This document shows positions 36,047 to 45,804 of a stretch of 64,000 nt of DNA, piece after piece. The stretch is taken from contig NZ_JBLGTV010000003.1 in the NCBI RefSeq assembly GCF_047468865.1, forward strand, positions 262,889 to 326,888, read 5' to 3'. The notes beneath the pieces were generated by a model. It saw nothing but the letters and a program-made list of their open reading frames with translations. It searched no databases and was not told where the DNA came from. The DNA is from Castellaniella hirudinis_A (GTDB lineage: Bacteria > Pseudomonadota > Gammaproteobacteria > Burkholderiales > Burkholderiaceae_B). The position numbers and the translations under genes are program-made. Every line of letters starts with the position of its first letter. Within the stretch, counting starts at the first letter, position 1.

Positions 36047-36895
36047 ATGTCGTTGAATATTGATTTGCACAGCCATTCCTGCCAGTCCGATGGCGTCCTG
36101 GCCCCGGCCGAAGTGGCCGCGCGGGCCCGCGCCAACGGGGTGGACTGGTGGGCCCTGACGGACCACGATGAAACCAGCGGCCTGGCGCAGGCCGCGCAGG
36201 CGGCCGGCCAATTGGGCATGGGCTTTATCCCGGGGATCGAAATCTCGGCCACGTTTTGCCAGAAGACCGTGCATATCGTGGGCCTGGGCATCCAGGCGGA
36301 TCACCCGGCGCTGCAGGCCGGCCTGGCGGACATCCGCCGCAGCCGCTTCGCCCGGGCGCATCAATTGGACGCCTTGCTGGCGGATTGCGGGATCGAGCAC
36401 GCCTACGCCGGGGCCTTGCAGTATGTGGACAACCCCGATCTCATCAGCCGGGTGCATTTTGCGCGGCACCTGTTGCAGGCGGGTCACGTGAAATCCCTGC
36501 AGCAAGCCTTCGACCGTTACCTGGGCGAGGGCAAACGCGCCTTCGTGCCCACCCGATGGGCCTTGTTGGAAGACGCCGTGGCCTGGATACTGGCTGCGGG
36601 CGGCAAGGCGGTGATTGCCCACCCCGGGCGATATAAGTACACGCCCCAGCAGCACGATGCCTTGTTCTCCGCATTCAAAGACCTGGGGGGGCAGGCCATC
36701 GAGGTCGTCACCGGCAGCCATACCCCGGCGCAATACCAGCGCTACGCCCGCCTGGCGCGGCAATACGGCTTCCAGGCTTCGCGCGGGTCGGATTTTCACG
36801 CCCCCGGCACGGGCCGGGTGGATCTGGGGGCCATGCCGCCCCTGCCCGATGGCCTGACGCCGGTGTGGGCCGATTGGATACAGGAATCGCCATGA
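36047..36895 (+). CDS. PHP-domain phosphoesterase (TrpH/RNase AM type)
   Basis: The 282-residue PHP protein has the metal motifs DLHSHSCQSDG (His8, His10), TDHDETSG, GIEISA, AHPGRYKYTP and SDFH. The enterobacterial relative YciV (RNase AM) matures rRNA 5' ends and breaks down 3'-5'-bisphosphonucleotides. The product is close in length to that family. The ATG at 36047 follows AAGAGAGA; the stop overlaps the greB ATG. Confidence 0.88.
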   Translation: MSLNIDLHSHSCQSDGVLAPAEVAARARANGVDWWALTDHDETSGLAQAAQAAGQLGMGFIPGIEISATFCQKTVHIVGLGIQADHPALQAGLADIRRSRFARAHQLDALLADCGIEHAYAGALQYVDNPDLISRVHFARHLLQAGHVKSLQQAFDRYLGEGKRAFVPTRWALLEDAVAWILAAGGKAVIAHPGRYKYTPQQHDALFSAFKDLGGQAIEVVTGSHTPAQYQRYARLARQYGFQASRGSDFHAPGTGRVDLGAMPPLPDGLTPVWADWIQESP

Positions 36896-37446
36896 ACAAA
36901 GCCTTTGTCAAAGAATCCGACCACGACGAGGACGACGATCTGCCCGATCCGCCCGCCTTGCCGGCGGGGGTCAAGAACTACATGACCACCGGGGGCTACC
37001 GGGCCTTGCACGACGAACTCATGCATTTGATGAATACCGAGCGCCCCGACGTGGTGCAGACCGTTTCCTGGGCGGCGTCCAATGGCGACCGCTCCGAGAA
37101 TGGCGACTACATCTACGGCAAGAAACGCCTGCGCGAGATCGACCGGCGCATCCGCTTCCTGACGCGCCGCCTGGCGGCCGCCGAGGTCGTCGATCCCGCC
37201 TTGCAGCCCAATCGGGATCAGGTGTTTTTCGGGGCCACGGTGCAGTATTGCGACAGCCAGGGCCAGGAGACCACCGTCACCATCGTGGGGGTGGACGAGG
37301 CCGATCCCCTGGCCGGGCGCATCAGTTGGGTGTCGCCCGTGGCGCGGGCGCTGATCAAGGCGCACGAAGGCGATACCGTCACGCTGCGCACGCCCGCCGG
37401 GGTGCAGGAACTCGACATCCTGGCGGTCACGTACCCGGATGCCTGA
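36892..37446 (+). CDS. greB: Transcription elongation factor GreB
   Basis: GreB rescues backtracked RNA polymerase by stimulating transcript cleavage. The 184-residue protein has the N-terminal coiled coil with the catalytic acidic tip (SNGDRSENGDYIYGKKRLREID) and the C-terminal FKBP-like domain (VSPVARALIKAHEGDTV). It carries an acidic N-terminal extension (DHDEDDD). The ATG at 36892 overlaps the stop of the PHP gene. Confidence 0.93.
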   Translation: MNKAFVKESDHDEDDDLPDPPALPAGVKNYMTTGGYRALHDELMHLMNTERPDVVQTVSWAASNGDRSENGDYIYGKKRLREIDRRIRFLTRRLAAAEVVDPALQPNRDQVFFGATVQYCDSQGQETTVTIVGVDEADPLAGRISWVSPVARALIKAHEGDTVTLRTPAGVQELDILAVTYPDA

Positions 37447-37599
37447 AAGCGCCGCCCAGGCGCGCCGGCGCGCCGGCGTGGCGGGTGCCGTTTGATCCAG
37501 GCGTCCGCCGGCCATGCCGAACACGGGCCTGGGGTTTTCCGCGGCAGGGGGCGCCGATCCCGGTAAAATACAGGATTCTCCACTGTTGGGCCCCTCGCC

Positions 37600-40500
37600 G
37601 TGACCACCGTCCTGAAGATTTCCGGTTCTGCCGCCTTGTCCGATTTTCGCCAGCAAGGCCTTTTGCGTCTTTTCGCCCAGCGCGGCCTGCCCGTGGCGTC
37701 GATCGTGGCCCAGTCCTGCTACTTCGTGGGGGTGGACGGCGATCTTTCCGACGCCGACCATCAGCGCCTGCGGGCCTTGCTGGACGATGGCCAGCCCGCG
37801 CCCGCCGCGCCGGATCGCCAGGCCCTGCAGTTTCTGGTGGTGCCGCGCCTGGGCACGATTTCCCCCTGGGCCAGCAAAGCCACGGACATCGCCCGCCACT
37901 GCGGTCTGCCCCAGGTGCTGCGCATCGAACGCGCCGTGTGCTATACCGTGCAGCTGGAACGCCGCCTGCTGGGCAGCCACAAGCTGGACGACGCCCAGCG
38001 GCAGGCCCTGGCCGCCTGCCTGCACGACCGCATGACCGAAACCGTGGCGCCGGCCGATTTCGATGGCCAGGCCCTGTTCGCGCCGGTATCCGGCCAGCCG
38101 GTGCAGACGGTGCCGGTCATGGCGCAGGGCCGGGATGCCCTGGCCGACTGCAATGTCCGCTTGGGCCTGGCTCTGTCGGACGATGAAATCGACTACCTGT
38201 GGCGCGCCTATCGAGACCTGGGCCGCGACCCCACCGATGTCGAACTGATGATGTTCGCCCAGGCCAACAGCGAGCACTGCCGCCACAAGATCTTCAATGC
38301 CCGCTGGACCGTGGACGGCCAGGCGCAGCCGCACACGCTGTTCGACATGATCCGCGCCACCCACGCGGCCCAGCCCGAAGGCACGGTGGTGGCCTATTCC
38401 GACAATGCCGCCGTCATGGCGGGGGGGGCGGCGTCCCTCTTTCAGGCGGCGGGGGCCGACGACACCCTGTACCGCCGCCAGGACATCACCAGCCACATCC
38501 TGATGAAGGTCGAAACCCACAACCATCCCACCGCCATCGCGCCTTTCCCGGGGGCCGCCACCGGGGCGGGGGGCGAGATCCGCGACGAGGGCGCCACCGG
38601 GCGCGGCTCCAAACCCAAGGCTGGCCTGACTGGCTTCACGGTGTCCGCCCTGCGCGTGGACGACGCCGCCGAGCCCTGGGAGGACGCCGCCTGCGCCCCG
38701 GCCCGCATCGCGACGCCGCTGGACATCATGATCCAGGGGCCGATTGGCGGGGCCGCCTTCAACAACGAATTCGGCCGCCCCAATCTGCTGGGGTATTTCC
38801 GCAGCTTCGAGCAAACCGTGGACGGGGTGCGCTGGGGCTACCACAAGCCCATCATGCTGGCCGGCGGCCTGGGCCAGATCGACGCCCGCCTGACCCACAA
38901 AGACCCCTTGCCTCCGGGCGCCTTGCTGATCCAGCTGGGCGGCCCCGGCATGCGCATCGGCATGGGCGGCGGGGCGGCTTCCAGCATGGGGGCGGGCGCC
39001 AACCAGGCCCAGCTCGATTTCGATTCCGTGCAGCGCGGCAACCCCGAAATGCAGCGCCGCGCCCAAGAGGTCATCGACCGCTGCTGGCAGCAGGGCGATG
39101 CCAACCCCATTCTGGCCATCCACGACGTGGGCGCGGGCGGCTTGTCCAATGCTTTCCCCGAACTCGTGAACGACGCGGGCCGGGGGGCCGAGTTCGAACT
39201 GCGGCGCGTGCCGCTGGAGGAATCCGGCCTGTCGCCCGCCGAGATCTGGAGCAACGAATCCCAGGAACGCTATGTCCTGGCCCTGTTGCCGGCCGACCTG
39301 GATCGCTTCGCCCGGATCGCCGAGCGCGAGCGCTGCCCCTATGCCGTGGTGGGCATCGCCACCGAAGAACGCCGCCTGCGAGTGACCTTGGGCGAAGGCC
39401 TGCCCGGCCTGGATCGCGCGCCCGGCGAGATTCCGGCGCAGGGGCTGCGTCCCGTGGATGTGCCGGTCGACGTCATCCTGGGCAAGCCGCCGCGCATGCA
39501 GCGCGATGCCCGGCGGGCCCCCGTGCGGGGCGCGCCGCTGGATCTGGCCGGGATCGAACTGGCGGACGCCGTCGAGCGCGTCTTGCGCCACCCCACCGTG
39601 GCCAGCAAGTCCTTTCTGATCACCATCGGCGACCGCAGCGTGGGCGGCCTGACGGCCCGCGACCAGATGGTCGGCCCCTGGCAGGTGCCGGTGGCCGATT
39701 GCGCCGTCACCCTGCGCGACTACGAAGGCGTGGCGGGCGAAGCCATGGCCCTGGGCGAACGCAGCCCGCTGGCCGTGCTGAATCCGGCCGCCTCCGGCCG
39801 CATGGCCGTCACCGAGGCCCTGACCAACCTGGCCGCCGCCGGGGTGGCGCGGCTGGAAGACATCAAACTGTCGGCCAACTGGATGGCCGCCTGCGGGGTC
39901 GAGGGCCAGGACGCCGCTCTGTTCGACACCGTGTCCGCCGTCAGCGACTGGTGCCAGACCCTGGGCCTGTCCATTCCGGTGGGCAAGGATTCCCTGTCCA
40001 TGCGCACCGCCTGGCGGGACGAGTCGGGGGATCACCAAGTGGTCTCGCCGGTGTCCCTGGTGGTGACGGCTTTCGCCCCCGTAGCCGACGCGCGCGCCAC
40101 GCTGACGCCGCAAGTTCGCGCCGATGCGGGGGATTCCGTCCTGCTGCTGCTGGATCTGGGCGAAGGCCGCCAGCGCATGGGCGGCTCGGTGCTGGGGCTG
40201 GTGACCGGCGGCATGGGGGTCGAAACCCCGGACATGCACGATGCCAATCTGCTGCGCACGGCCTTTCTGGCGGTGCGCGACCTGGCCGCGCGCGGCTGGG
40301 TGCTGGCCTGCCACGACCGCTCCGACGGCGGCCTGCTGGCGGCGGCCGCCGAAATGGCCTTTGCGGGGCGGCTGGGCCTGTCGCTCAACCTGGACATGCT
40401 CACCATCGACCCCGTCACGGCCGATGCGGGCGACTACAAGATCCGCAATGATCAGGTGGCCGTGCTGCACCACGAGCACAACCTGACGGCGCTGTTCAAT

Positions 40501-41646
40501 GAAGAAGCCGGCTGGCTGCTGCAGGTGCCGCGCGTTCACCGCGATGCCATTCTGCAGCACCTGCGCCAGCTGGGCCTGTCGGCCATCACCCATGTGGTGG
40601 GCATGCCCAACAGCCGCCAGGAACTTCAGGTGTTCCGCGACGGCGCCATCCTGTACCACCGGCCGCTGTCCGAACTGGGCCAGGTTTGGAGCGAGACCAC
40701 GCGCCGCATCATGGCGCGCCGCGACCATCCCGACTGCGCCCAGGCCCAGCACGACACCTGGCTGGATACCGAAGATCCGGGCCTGTCCGCCCGGGTGGCG
40801 TTCAATCCCCAGGAAGACGTGGCCGCGCCGTTCATCGCCACCGGGGTGCGGCCCCGGGTGGCCATCCTGCGCGAACAGGGTTGCAACAGCCAGGTCGAAA
40901 TGGCCTGGGCCTTCGACGTGGCCGGCTTCGATGCGGTGGATGTCCACATGACGGATCTGCTGTCCGGGCGCATCGGCCTGGACACCGTGCAGGGCCTGGT
41001 GGCCGTGGGCGGCTTCAGCTATGGCGACGTGCTCGGGGCCGGCGAAGGCTGGGCGCGCACTATCCGCTTCAATGCCGCCCTGGCCGATCAGTTCGCGGCG
41101 TATTTCGCCCGCCCGGACATCTTTGCCCTGGGGGTGTGCAATGGTTGCCAGATGCTGGCCGCCCTGGCCGACATGATTCCCGGCGCGCAGCATTGGCCGC
41201 GCTTCACGCGCAACGTGTCCGAACAATACGAAGCCCGCCTGTCGCTGGTGGAAATCCTGGATTCTCCGTCCATTTTCTTCAGCGGCATGGCCGGCACCCG
41301 CGCCCCCATTGCCGTGGCCCACGGCGAAGGCTTTGCCAACTTCAGCCGTCAGGGCGATGCCGCCCAGGTGCTGGCCGCCGCCGCTTTCGTGGATCATCGC
41401 GGGGCGCGCACCCAGGCCTATCCGGCCAACCCCAACGGCAGCCCGGACGGCCTGACGGCGGTGACCACGGCGGATGGCCGTTTTACCGCCATGATGCCGC
41501 ACCCCGAGCGCGTCACGCGCAATGTCGCCATGTCCTGGCGGCCGGCCCCGTGGGGGCCGGCGGATCAGGGGGCCGAGCAGGCCGCCCACGGGGGGTATAC
41601 CCCGTGGATGCGGATGTTCCGCAATGCCCGGGTGTCGCTGGGCTGA
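37600..41646 (+). CDS. purL: Phosphoribosylformylglycinamidine synthase (PurL, large form)
   Basis: This is the fourth step of purine synthesis, converting FGAR to FGAM using glutamine and ATP. The 1348-residue single-chain form has a PurS-like N-terminal domain, two AIRS-like halves (ANSEHCRHKIF near residue 225, KVETHNHPTAIAPFPGAATGAGGEIRDEG) and a C-terminal glutaminase with Cys in GVCNGCQML and the His/Glu pair in PHPERVTR. The start is a GTG at 37600. CGGTAAAATAC, about 35 bases upstream, may be the -10 region. Its stop abuts that of the convergent ATPase gene with no gap. Confidence 0.96.
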   Translation: MTTVLKISGSAALSDFRQQGLLRLFAQRGLPVASIVAQSCYFVGVDGDLSDADHQRLRALLDDGQPAPAAPDRQALQFLVVPRLGTISPWASKATDIARHCGLPQVLRIERAVCYTVQLERRLLGSHKLDDAQRQALAACLHDRMTETVAPADFDGQALFAPVSGQPVQTVPVMAQGRDALADCNVRLGLALSDDEIDYLWRAYRDLGRDPTDVELMMFAQANSEHCRHKIFNARWTVDGQAQPHTLFDMIRATHAAQPEGTVVAYSDNAAVMAGGAASLFQAAGADDTLYRRQDITSHILMKVETHNHPTAIAPFPGAATGAGGEIRDEGATGRGSKPKAGLTGFTVSALRVDDAAEPWEDAACAPARIATPLDIMIQGPIGGAAFNNEFGRPNLLGYFRSFEQTVDGVRWGYHKPIMLAGGLGQIDARLTHKDPLPPGALLIQLGGPGMRIGMGGGAASSMGAGANQAQLDFDSVQRGNPEMQRRAQEVIDRCWQQGDANPILAIHDVGAGGLSNAFPELVNDAGRGAEFELRRVPLEESGLSPAEIWSNESQERYVLALLPADLDRFARIAERERCPYAVVGIATEERRLRVTLGEGLPGLDRAPGEIPAQGLRPVDVPVDVILGKPPRMQRDARRAPVRGAPLDLAGIELADAVERVLRHPTVASKSFLITIGDRSVGGLTARDQMVGPWQVPVADCAVTLRDYEGVAGEAMALGERSPLAVLNPAASGRMAVTEALTNLAAAGVARLEDIKLSANWMAACGVEGQDAALFDTVSAVSDWCQTLGLSIPVGKDSLSMRTAWRDESGDHQVVSPVSLVVTAFAPVADARATLTPQVRADAGDSVLLLLDLGEGRQRMGGSVLGLVTGGMGVETPDMHDANLLRTAFLAVRDLAARGWVLACHDRSDGGLLAAAAEMAFAGRLGLSLNLDMLTIDPVTADAGDYKIRNDQVAVLHHEHNLTALFNEEAGWLLQVPRVHRDAILQHLRQLGLSAITHVVGMPNSRQELQVFRDGAILYHRPLSELGQVWSETTRRIMARRDHPDCAQAQHDTWLDTEDPGLSARVAFNPQEDVAAPFIATGVRPRVAILREQGCNSQVEMAWAFDVAGFDAVDVHMTDLLSGRIGLDTVQGLVAVGGFSYGDVLGAGEGWARTIRFNAALADQFAAYFARPDIFALGVCNGCQMLAALADMIPGAQHWPRFTRNVSEQYEARLSLVEILDSPSIFFSGMAGTRAPIAVAHGEGFANFSRQGDAAQVLAAAAFVDHRGARTQAYPANPNGSPDGLTAVTTADGRFTAMMPHPERVTRNVAMSWRPAPWGPADQGAEQAAHGGYTPWMRMFRNARVSLG

Positions 41647-42729
41647 TCAGGCGGGGAACACCCACACCGCCGCGGGCGGCAGGCTCAGGTAGCAGGGGTC
41701 GGCGGGCGTGCGTTCCTCGCGCCCATAGGCCCGCAGCGTCAGGCTGTGCGGGTCGTGGCTGCCCCCCTGGCGGAACAGGTATTCCCATTTGTCGCCCAGG
41801 TACATGCTGGCCGACACCGGCATGCACAGGCTGTTGGCGGACGGCGTGTCGCTCAGGCGCACTTGTTCGAGGCGGATGATGGCCACGGCATCCTGGCCGG
41901 GGCTCAAGGCCCCCATGGGCTTGCCGGTGATCGACCAATTGGCCCCCTGGATCGTCACCTGATCCGGGGCCGCCTGCGCGACCTTGCCCTGCAGCTGGTT
42001 GTTGCTGCCCATGAATTCGGCGCAAAACCGCGTCCGGGGCGCGCCGTACATTTCCTGGGGGGTGCCTTGCTGCTCGATCTTGCCATTGTGCAGCAGCAGG
42101 ATGCGGTCGGCGATGGCCATGGCTTCGGCCTGGTCGTGGGTCACCATGATGGCCGACAGGCCCAGGCGCAGAATCAGTTCGCGCAGGAAGGCGCGGGCTT
42201 CTTCACGCAGCTTGGCGTCCAGGTTGGACAGTGGTTCGTCCAGCAGCAGCACCGGCGGGTTGTAGACCAGGGCGCGCCCGATGGCCACCCGCTGCTGCTG
42301 GCCGCCGGAGAGTTCGTTGGGATAGCGCGCACCCAGGTGCCCCATGCCCAGCTGGTCGAGTATCTCCTGCACCCGGGCTTGCTGCTCGGCCGTCTTGACC
42401 TTGCGCAGCTTCAGTGGATAGGCGATGTTCTCGGCCACCGTTTTGTGCGGCCACAGTGCATAGGATTGGAAGACGATGCCCAGGTCGCGGTGTTCGGCGG
42501 GTAGTTCTTCCTTGGTCTGGCCATTGAACAGGACGCGCTCGTTCATGGTGATGCGGCCCTCGCTGGCCTGTTCCAGACCGGCGATGGCGCGCAGCAGCGT
42601 GGTCTTGCCGCTGCCGGAGGATCCCAGCAGAGCGACGACTTCCCCTTTTTTGAGTGCCAGAGAGACACCCTTGAGCACCGGATTGGCGCCGTAGTTCAGA
42701 TAGAGGTCTTGTACAGTGAGTTCAATCAT
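41647..42729 (-). CDS. ABC transporter ATPase, Fbp/AfuC type
   Basis: The 360-residue ATPase has Walker A (GSSGSGKTTLLRAI), signature (LSGGQQQRVAIGRAL), Walker B (VLLLDEPLSNLDAKLR) and a C-terminal TOBE-like regulatory domain (about 240-355). It fits the ferric iron/polyamine/2-aminoethylphosphonate class and is cotranslated with the two-domain permease (eight-base overlap). Substrate not proven. Confidence 0.9.
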   Translation of the reverse strand: MIELTVQDLYLNYGANPVLKGVSLALKKGEVVALLGSSGSGKTTLLRAIAGLEQASEGRITMNERVLFNGQTKEELPAEHRDLGIVFQSYALWPHKTVAENIAYPLKLRKVKTAEQQARVQEILDQLGMGHLGARYPNELSGGQQQRVAIGRALVYNPPVLLLDEPLSNLDAKLREEARAFLRELILRLGLSAIMVTHDQAEAMAIADRILLLHNGKIEQQGTPQEMYGAPRTRFCAEFMGSNNQLQGKVAQAAPDQVTIQGANWSITGKPMGALSPGQDAVAIIRLEQVRLSDTPSANSLCMPVSASMYLGDKWEYLFRQGGSHDPHSLTLRAYGREERTPADPCYLSLPPAAVWVFPA

Positions 42730-44491
42730 GGAGCTTGACTCCGAAACGTAATGCCACGCCCATGCCGACGACCACGAGCAGGATATTGATGAAGGACAGG
42801 GCGGCGACGATGTCGATGGCGCCGGTCGCCCACAATGAGACCAGCATCGAGCCGATGGTTTCCGTGCCGGGGGTCAGCAGGTAGACGCCGGTGGAATACT
42901 CGCGCTCGAAAATCAGGAACATCAGCAACCAGGAACCGATCAGGCCGTAGCGGGCCAGCGGCACCGTGATGTGGCGCGTGACCTGGGCCTGGCGCGCCCC
43001 GGTGCTGCGGGCGGCTTCTTCGAGTTCAGGCGACACCTGCAGCAGGGTGCTGGAGATCAGCCGCAGGCCATAGGCCATCCAGACCACGGAATAGGCCAGC
43101 CAGACGCTGAAGATCGTGGATCGCAGGCTGCGCAGGGGTTCGACCAAGTGTTCCTGCATCCACAAGGCCCCCGGCAGCACGGACAGCCAGCCTGCGGCCA
43201 GGGAATCTTTCAGCCACATGGGGATGAACAGAAAAATCCACAAAAAGGCCAGGCCGGCCAGCAGCCCGGGCACCGCGCGCGGGATCAGCACGCTGTAGTC
43301 CAGAAAGCGCGTGACATGGTCGCGCTTGCGGTGGCTGGCCAGGGCGATGGCGGTGTAGCAGGCCACGGCCAGCGCCCCGCCGATCACGCCGATCAGCACC
43401 GAATTCCAGATGGCGCGCATCAGGGTGGGCTGCTCCCAGATGGTCTGGAAGGCGCGGATGGACAACACGTCGGTCAGCGAGATGCCGATCCCCCAGTTAG
43501 TCACGAAGGCGCGCAGGACGACGCCGGTGAGCGGCACGATGATCGCCACGAACAGCCACAGGGCGACCACCGCGCCCGCCACCCAGCGCCATTTGCCCAA
43601 GGGCAGCACGCGCGGCCGGGTGACTTTTCCCTTGACCGTGGCATAGCGCGCCGCGCTGGCCAGCAGGCGGCGCTGCAGCATCACCAGCGGGATGGTGAAG
43701 GCGATCAGCACCATGGCGACGGCGGCCATCAGGTGATAGGACGGGATGCCCAGCTTGTTGGTCAGCTTGTACAGATAGGTGGACAGCACCAGGTGGCCTT
43801 CCGGGTCGCCCAGCACCAGCATCAATCCGAAGACTTCCAGTCCCAGGAAGAACAGCAGCACCGAGGCATAGGACAGCGCCGGGCGCACCATGGGCAGGCT
43901 GACGGCGGTCATGACCTGCAGCGGGCTGGCGCCGGTGCTGCGGGCGGCTTCTTCGACGTCCGACCCCAGGCTGTGCAAGGCCGAGGAAATATACAGGTAG
44001 GCATAAGGGACGTGCGTCAGCCCGGCGATCAGGATGATGGCGGGCAGGGAATAGATGTTCCAGGGGGTGAACCCCAGAATGTCCTGGGCCCAGGTGGAGA
44101 AAAAACCCACCGGCCCGGCGGCCACCACGTAGCCGAAGCCCAGCACCATGGGCGAGACAAACACCGGCACCAGGATCAACGGCTGTATCCAGCGCCGTCC
44201 GGGCAGGTCGGTGCGCGAGACCAGAAAGGCCAGGATGCCGCCCAGCGGTACGGCGATGACAATGAGGCCGAACGCCAGCAAGAAGCCGCTGCGCAGGGCG
44301 CTGTAAAAATCCGGGTCGGCGAAGATGAAGCGGAACGCGTCCAGCCCGACATGCTTGTCGGGCATGAAAAACGGCTCCGACAGGAAGCTTTGGACGATGA
44401 TGAATGACAGCGGCAGGTAGATCGCCAGCGCGGTCAATAGCACCACCAGCCCGCGCGGCATGGACTGCCGCCGTAGGCGCAGGAAAGACAT
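42722..44491 (-). CDS. ABC transporter permease with two fused membrane domains (FbpB/AfuB type)
   Basis: The 589-residue inner-membrane protein contains two copies of the binding-protein-dependent permease domain, each with an EAA loop: EEAARSTGASPLQVMTAVSLPMVRPAL in the first half and EEAARSTGARQAQVTRHITVPLARYGL in the second. It has about twelve hydrophobic helices. This fused form is characteristic of ferric iron (Fbp/Sfu/Afu) importers and related systems. Confidence 0.9.
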   Translation of the reverse strand: MSFLRLRRQSMPRGLVVLLTALAIYLPLSFIIVQSFLSEPFFMPDKHVGLDAFRFIFADPDFYSALRSGFLLAFGLIVIAVPLGGILAFLVSRTDLPGRRWIQPLILVPVFVSPMVLGFGYVVAAGPVGFFSTWAQDILGFTPWNIYSLPAIILIAGLTHVPYAYLYISSALHSLGSDVEEAARSTGASPLQVMTAVSLPMVRPALSYASVLLFFLGLEVFGLMLVLGDPEGHLVLSTYLYKLTNKLGIPSYHLMAAVAMVLIAFTIPLVMLQRRLLASAARYATVKGKVTRPRVLPLGKWRWVAGAVVALWLFVAIIVPLTGVVLRAFVTNWGIGISLTDVLSIRAFQTIWEQPTLMRAIWNSVLIGVIGGALAVACYTAIALASHRKRDHVTRFLDYSVLIPRAVPGLLAGLAFLWIFLFIPMWLKDSLAAGWLSVLPGALWMQEHLVEPLRSLRSTIFSVWLAYSVVWMAYGLRLISSTLLQVSPELEEAARSTGARQAQVTRHITVPLARYGLIGSWLLMFLIFEREYSTGVYLLTPGTETIGSMLVSLWATGAIDIVAALSFINILLVVVGMGVALRFGVKLHD

Positions 44492-44626
44492 GGCGGATAT
44501 CCTGTGATTCGTGGAGGATGCCGCACCGGCCGCCGGGATCCCGCCGGCCTGTCCGGGGTGTCGAAACAGGCCGGCAGGCAGGCGGCGCGGGGTGCGGGCT
44601 TGGCGAGGAAAAACGCGGGGACGGGC

Positions 44627-45727
44627 TTATTTGCCGGTGTCGGCGCGCCACATCTTGATGAATTCCAGGCGCTTGTTCTGATCCAGGTATTCCAGCAGCG
44701 TTTCGTTCACCGGGATGGGCTTGAGTGCATCGCCCAGCTTCTGGGTCATGCCGGCCACGTCGTTGTCACCCTCGATGTCGCTGCGCACCGAGGCCAGATT
44801 GGCCTGGTTGGCCAGGACGTCCTGACCGCGCTTGGACAGCAGGTAGTCCAGCCACAGCTTGGACGCGTTCGGGTGCAGGGCGTTCTTGCTGATGAAGGCC
44901 ACCCGCGAGACCACCAGGGTGTAGTCGGTGGAGTAGGCGACCCCCAGGCCGGGGTCGGATTGGGCGCGGGTTTCGGCGTAGGAGCCCAGGATGTTGTAGC
45001 CCAGCAGGTTTTCGCCCGAGGACACGCGCTCCATCATGGTGCCGGTGGAAGATTGCACGACCAGCCCCGCCGCGCTGGATCCCTTGAGGAAGCTTTCGTA
45101 GTCGGGGTCGTTCAGCTTGTCCTGCACGGCCAGCATGAAGCCCACGGCGGATTTCTCCACATCGTAGGTAGTGACCTTGTTCTTGAACTGGCTGGTGTCG
45201 CCGGACACCAGGCGGGCGAATTCGGCGTGGGTCTTGGGCACCTGGTCTTCCTTGAGCAGGCGCTTGTTGTAGATGAAGACGGAAGGCTCGTAGGTGGTGC
45301 CGTAGGCCTTGTTTTCCCAGACCGACCAGGCGGGCAGGGCGGGAATTTCGACAGAAGGATAACTGGCCGCGTAGCTGGTGGCCAGCTTCATGGCGGAATC
45401 CATGGCCGAGCTCCAGACCACGTCGCCGCTGTTGCTGCCCGACGCTTGTTCGCTGAGGTAGCGGCTGTAGAGTTCCGTGCTGTTCATGTCGTTGTATTCG
45501 ACCTTCACGCCAGGGTAGGCTTTTTCGAAATCCTGGATGACCGGATTGGCGGCCTTGGTGTCGGTGGTCGAATAAATGATGACCTTGCCTTCTTTTTTCG
45601 CGCCGTCGATGATCTGCTGGTAATCGGCCGGATAGCCGTCCGGGGCCGTTTGCGCAAGTGCCGTGCCGGCCATCATGGCGGACAGGATGGCGGTGTACAG
45701 GATGGTGCGCGAGGCGGGATATCGCAT
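44627..45727 (-). CDS. Periplasmic binding protein of the Fbp-type transporter
   Basis: The 366-residue family 1 solute-binding protein has a signal peptide (cleavage after TALAQ) and the sequence GKVIIYSTTDTKAANPVIQDFEKAYPGVKVEYNDMNST. Landmarks include GYNILGSYAE and PIPVNETLLEYLDQNKRLEFIKMW. Members bind Fe3+, phosphonates or sugar phosphates. The paralogous domain at the C-terminus of the upstream kinase shares these landmarks. The ATG at 45727 was chosen for its signal peptide. Confidence 0.88.
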   Translation of the reverse strand: MRYPASRTILYTAILSAMMAGTALAQTAPDGYPADYQQIIDGAKKEGKVIIYSTTDTKAANPVIQDFEKAYPGVKVEYNDMNSTELYSRYLSEQASGSNSGDVVWSSAMDSAMKLATSYAASYPSVEIPALPAWSVWENKAYGTTYEPSVFIYNKRLLKEDQVPKTHAEFARLVSGDTSQFKNKVTTYDVEKSAVGFMLAVQDKLNDPDYESFLKGSSAAGLVVQSSTGTMMERVSSGENLLGYNILGSYAETRAQSDPGLGVAYSTDYTLVVSRVAFISKNALHPNASKLWLDYLLSKRGQDVLANQANLASVRSDIEGDNDVAGMTQKLGDALKPIPVNETLLEYLDQNKRLEFIKMWRADTGK

Positions 45728-45804
45728 GCTTGTCTCCGTGTGGTTTTTTCGTCTTGTGCCGATGATGCATCGGCGCATACGAACCATCTTAGGGAGCCTT
45801 GCTG

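Noticed and set aside
36796..41589. 1597-codon open frame antisense to purL and neighbours
   Set aside because: It is a shadow of the GC-rich codon pattern of purL. The product is low-complexity glycine/histidine/glutamine-rich with no family motif, while the sense strand encodes known PurL and GreB proteins.
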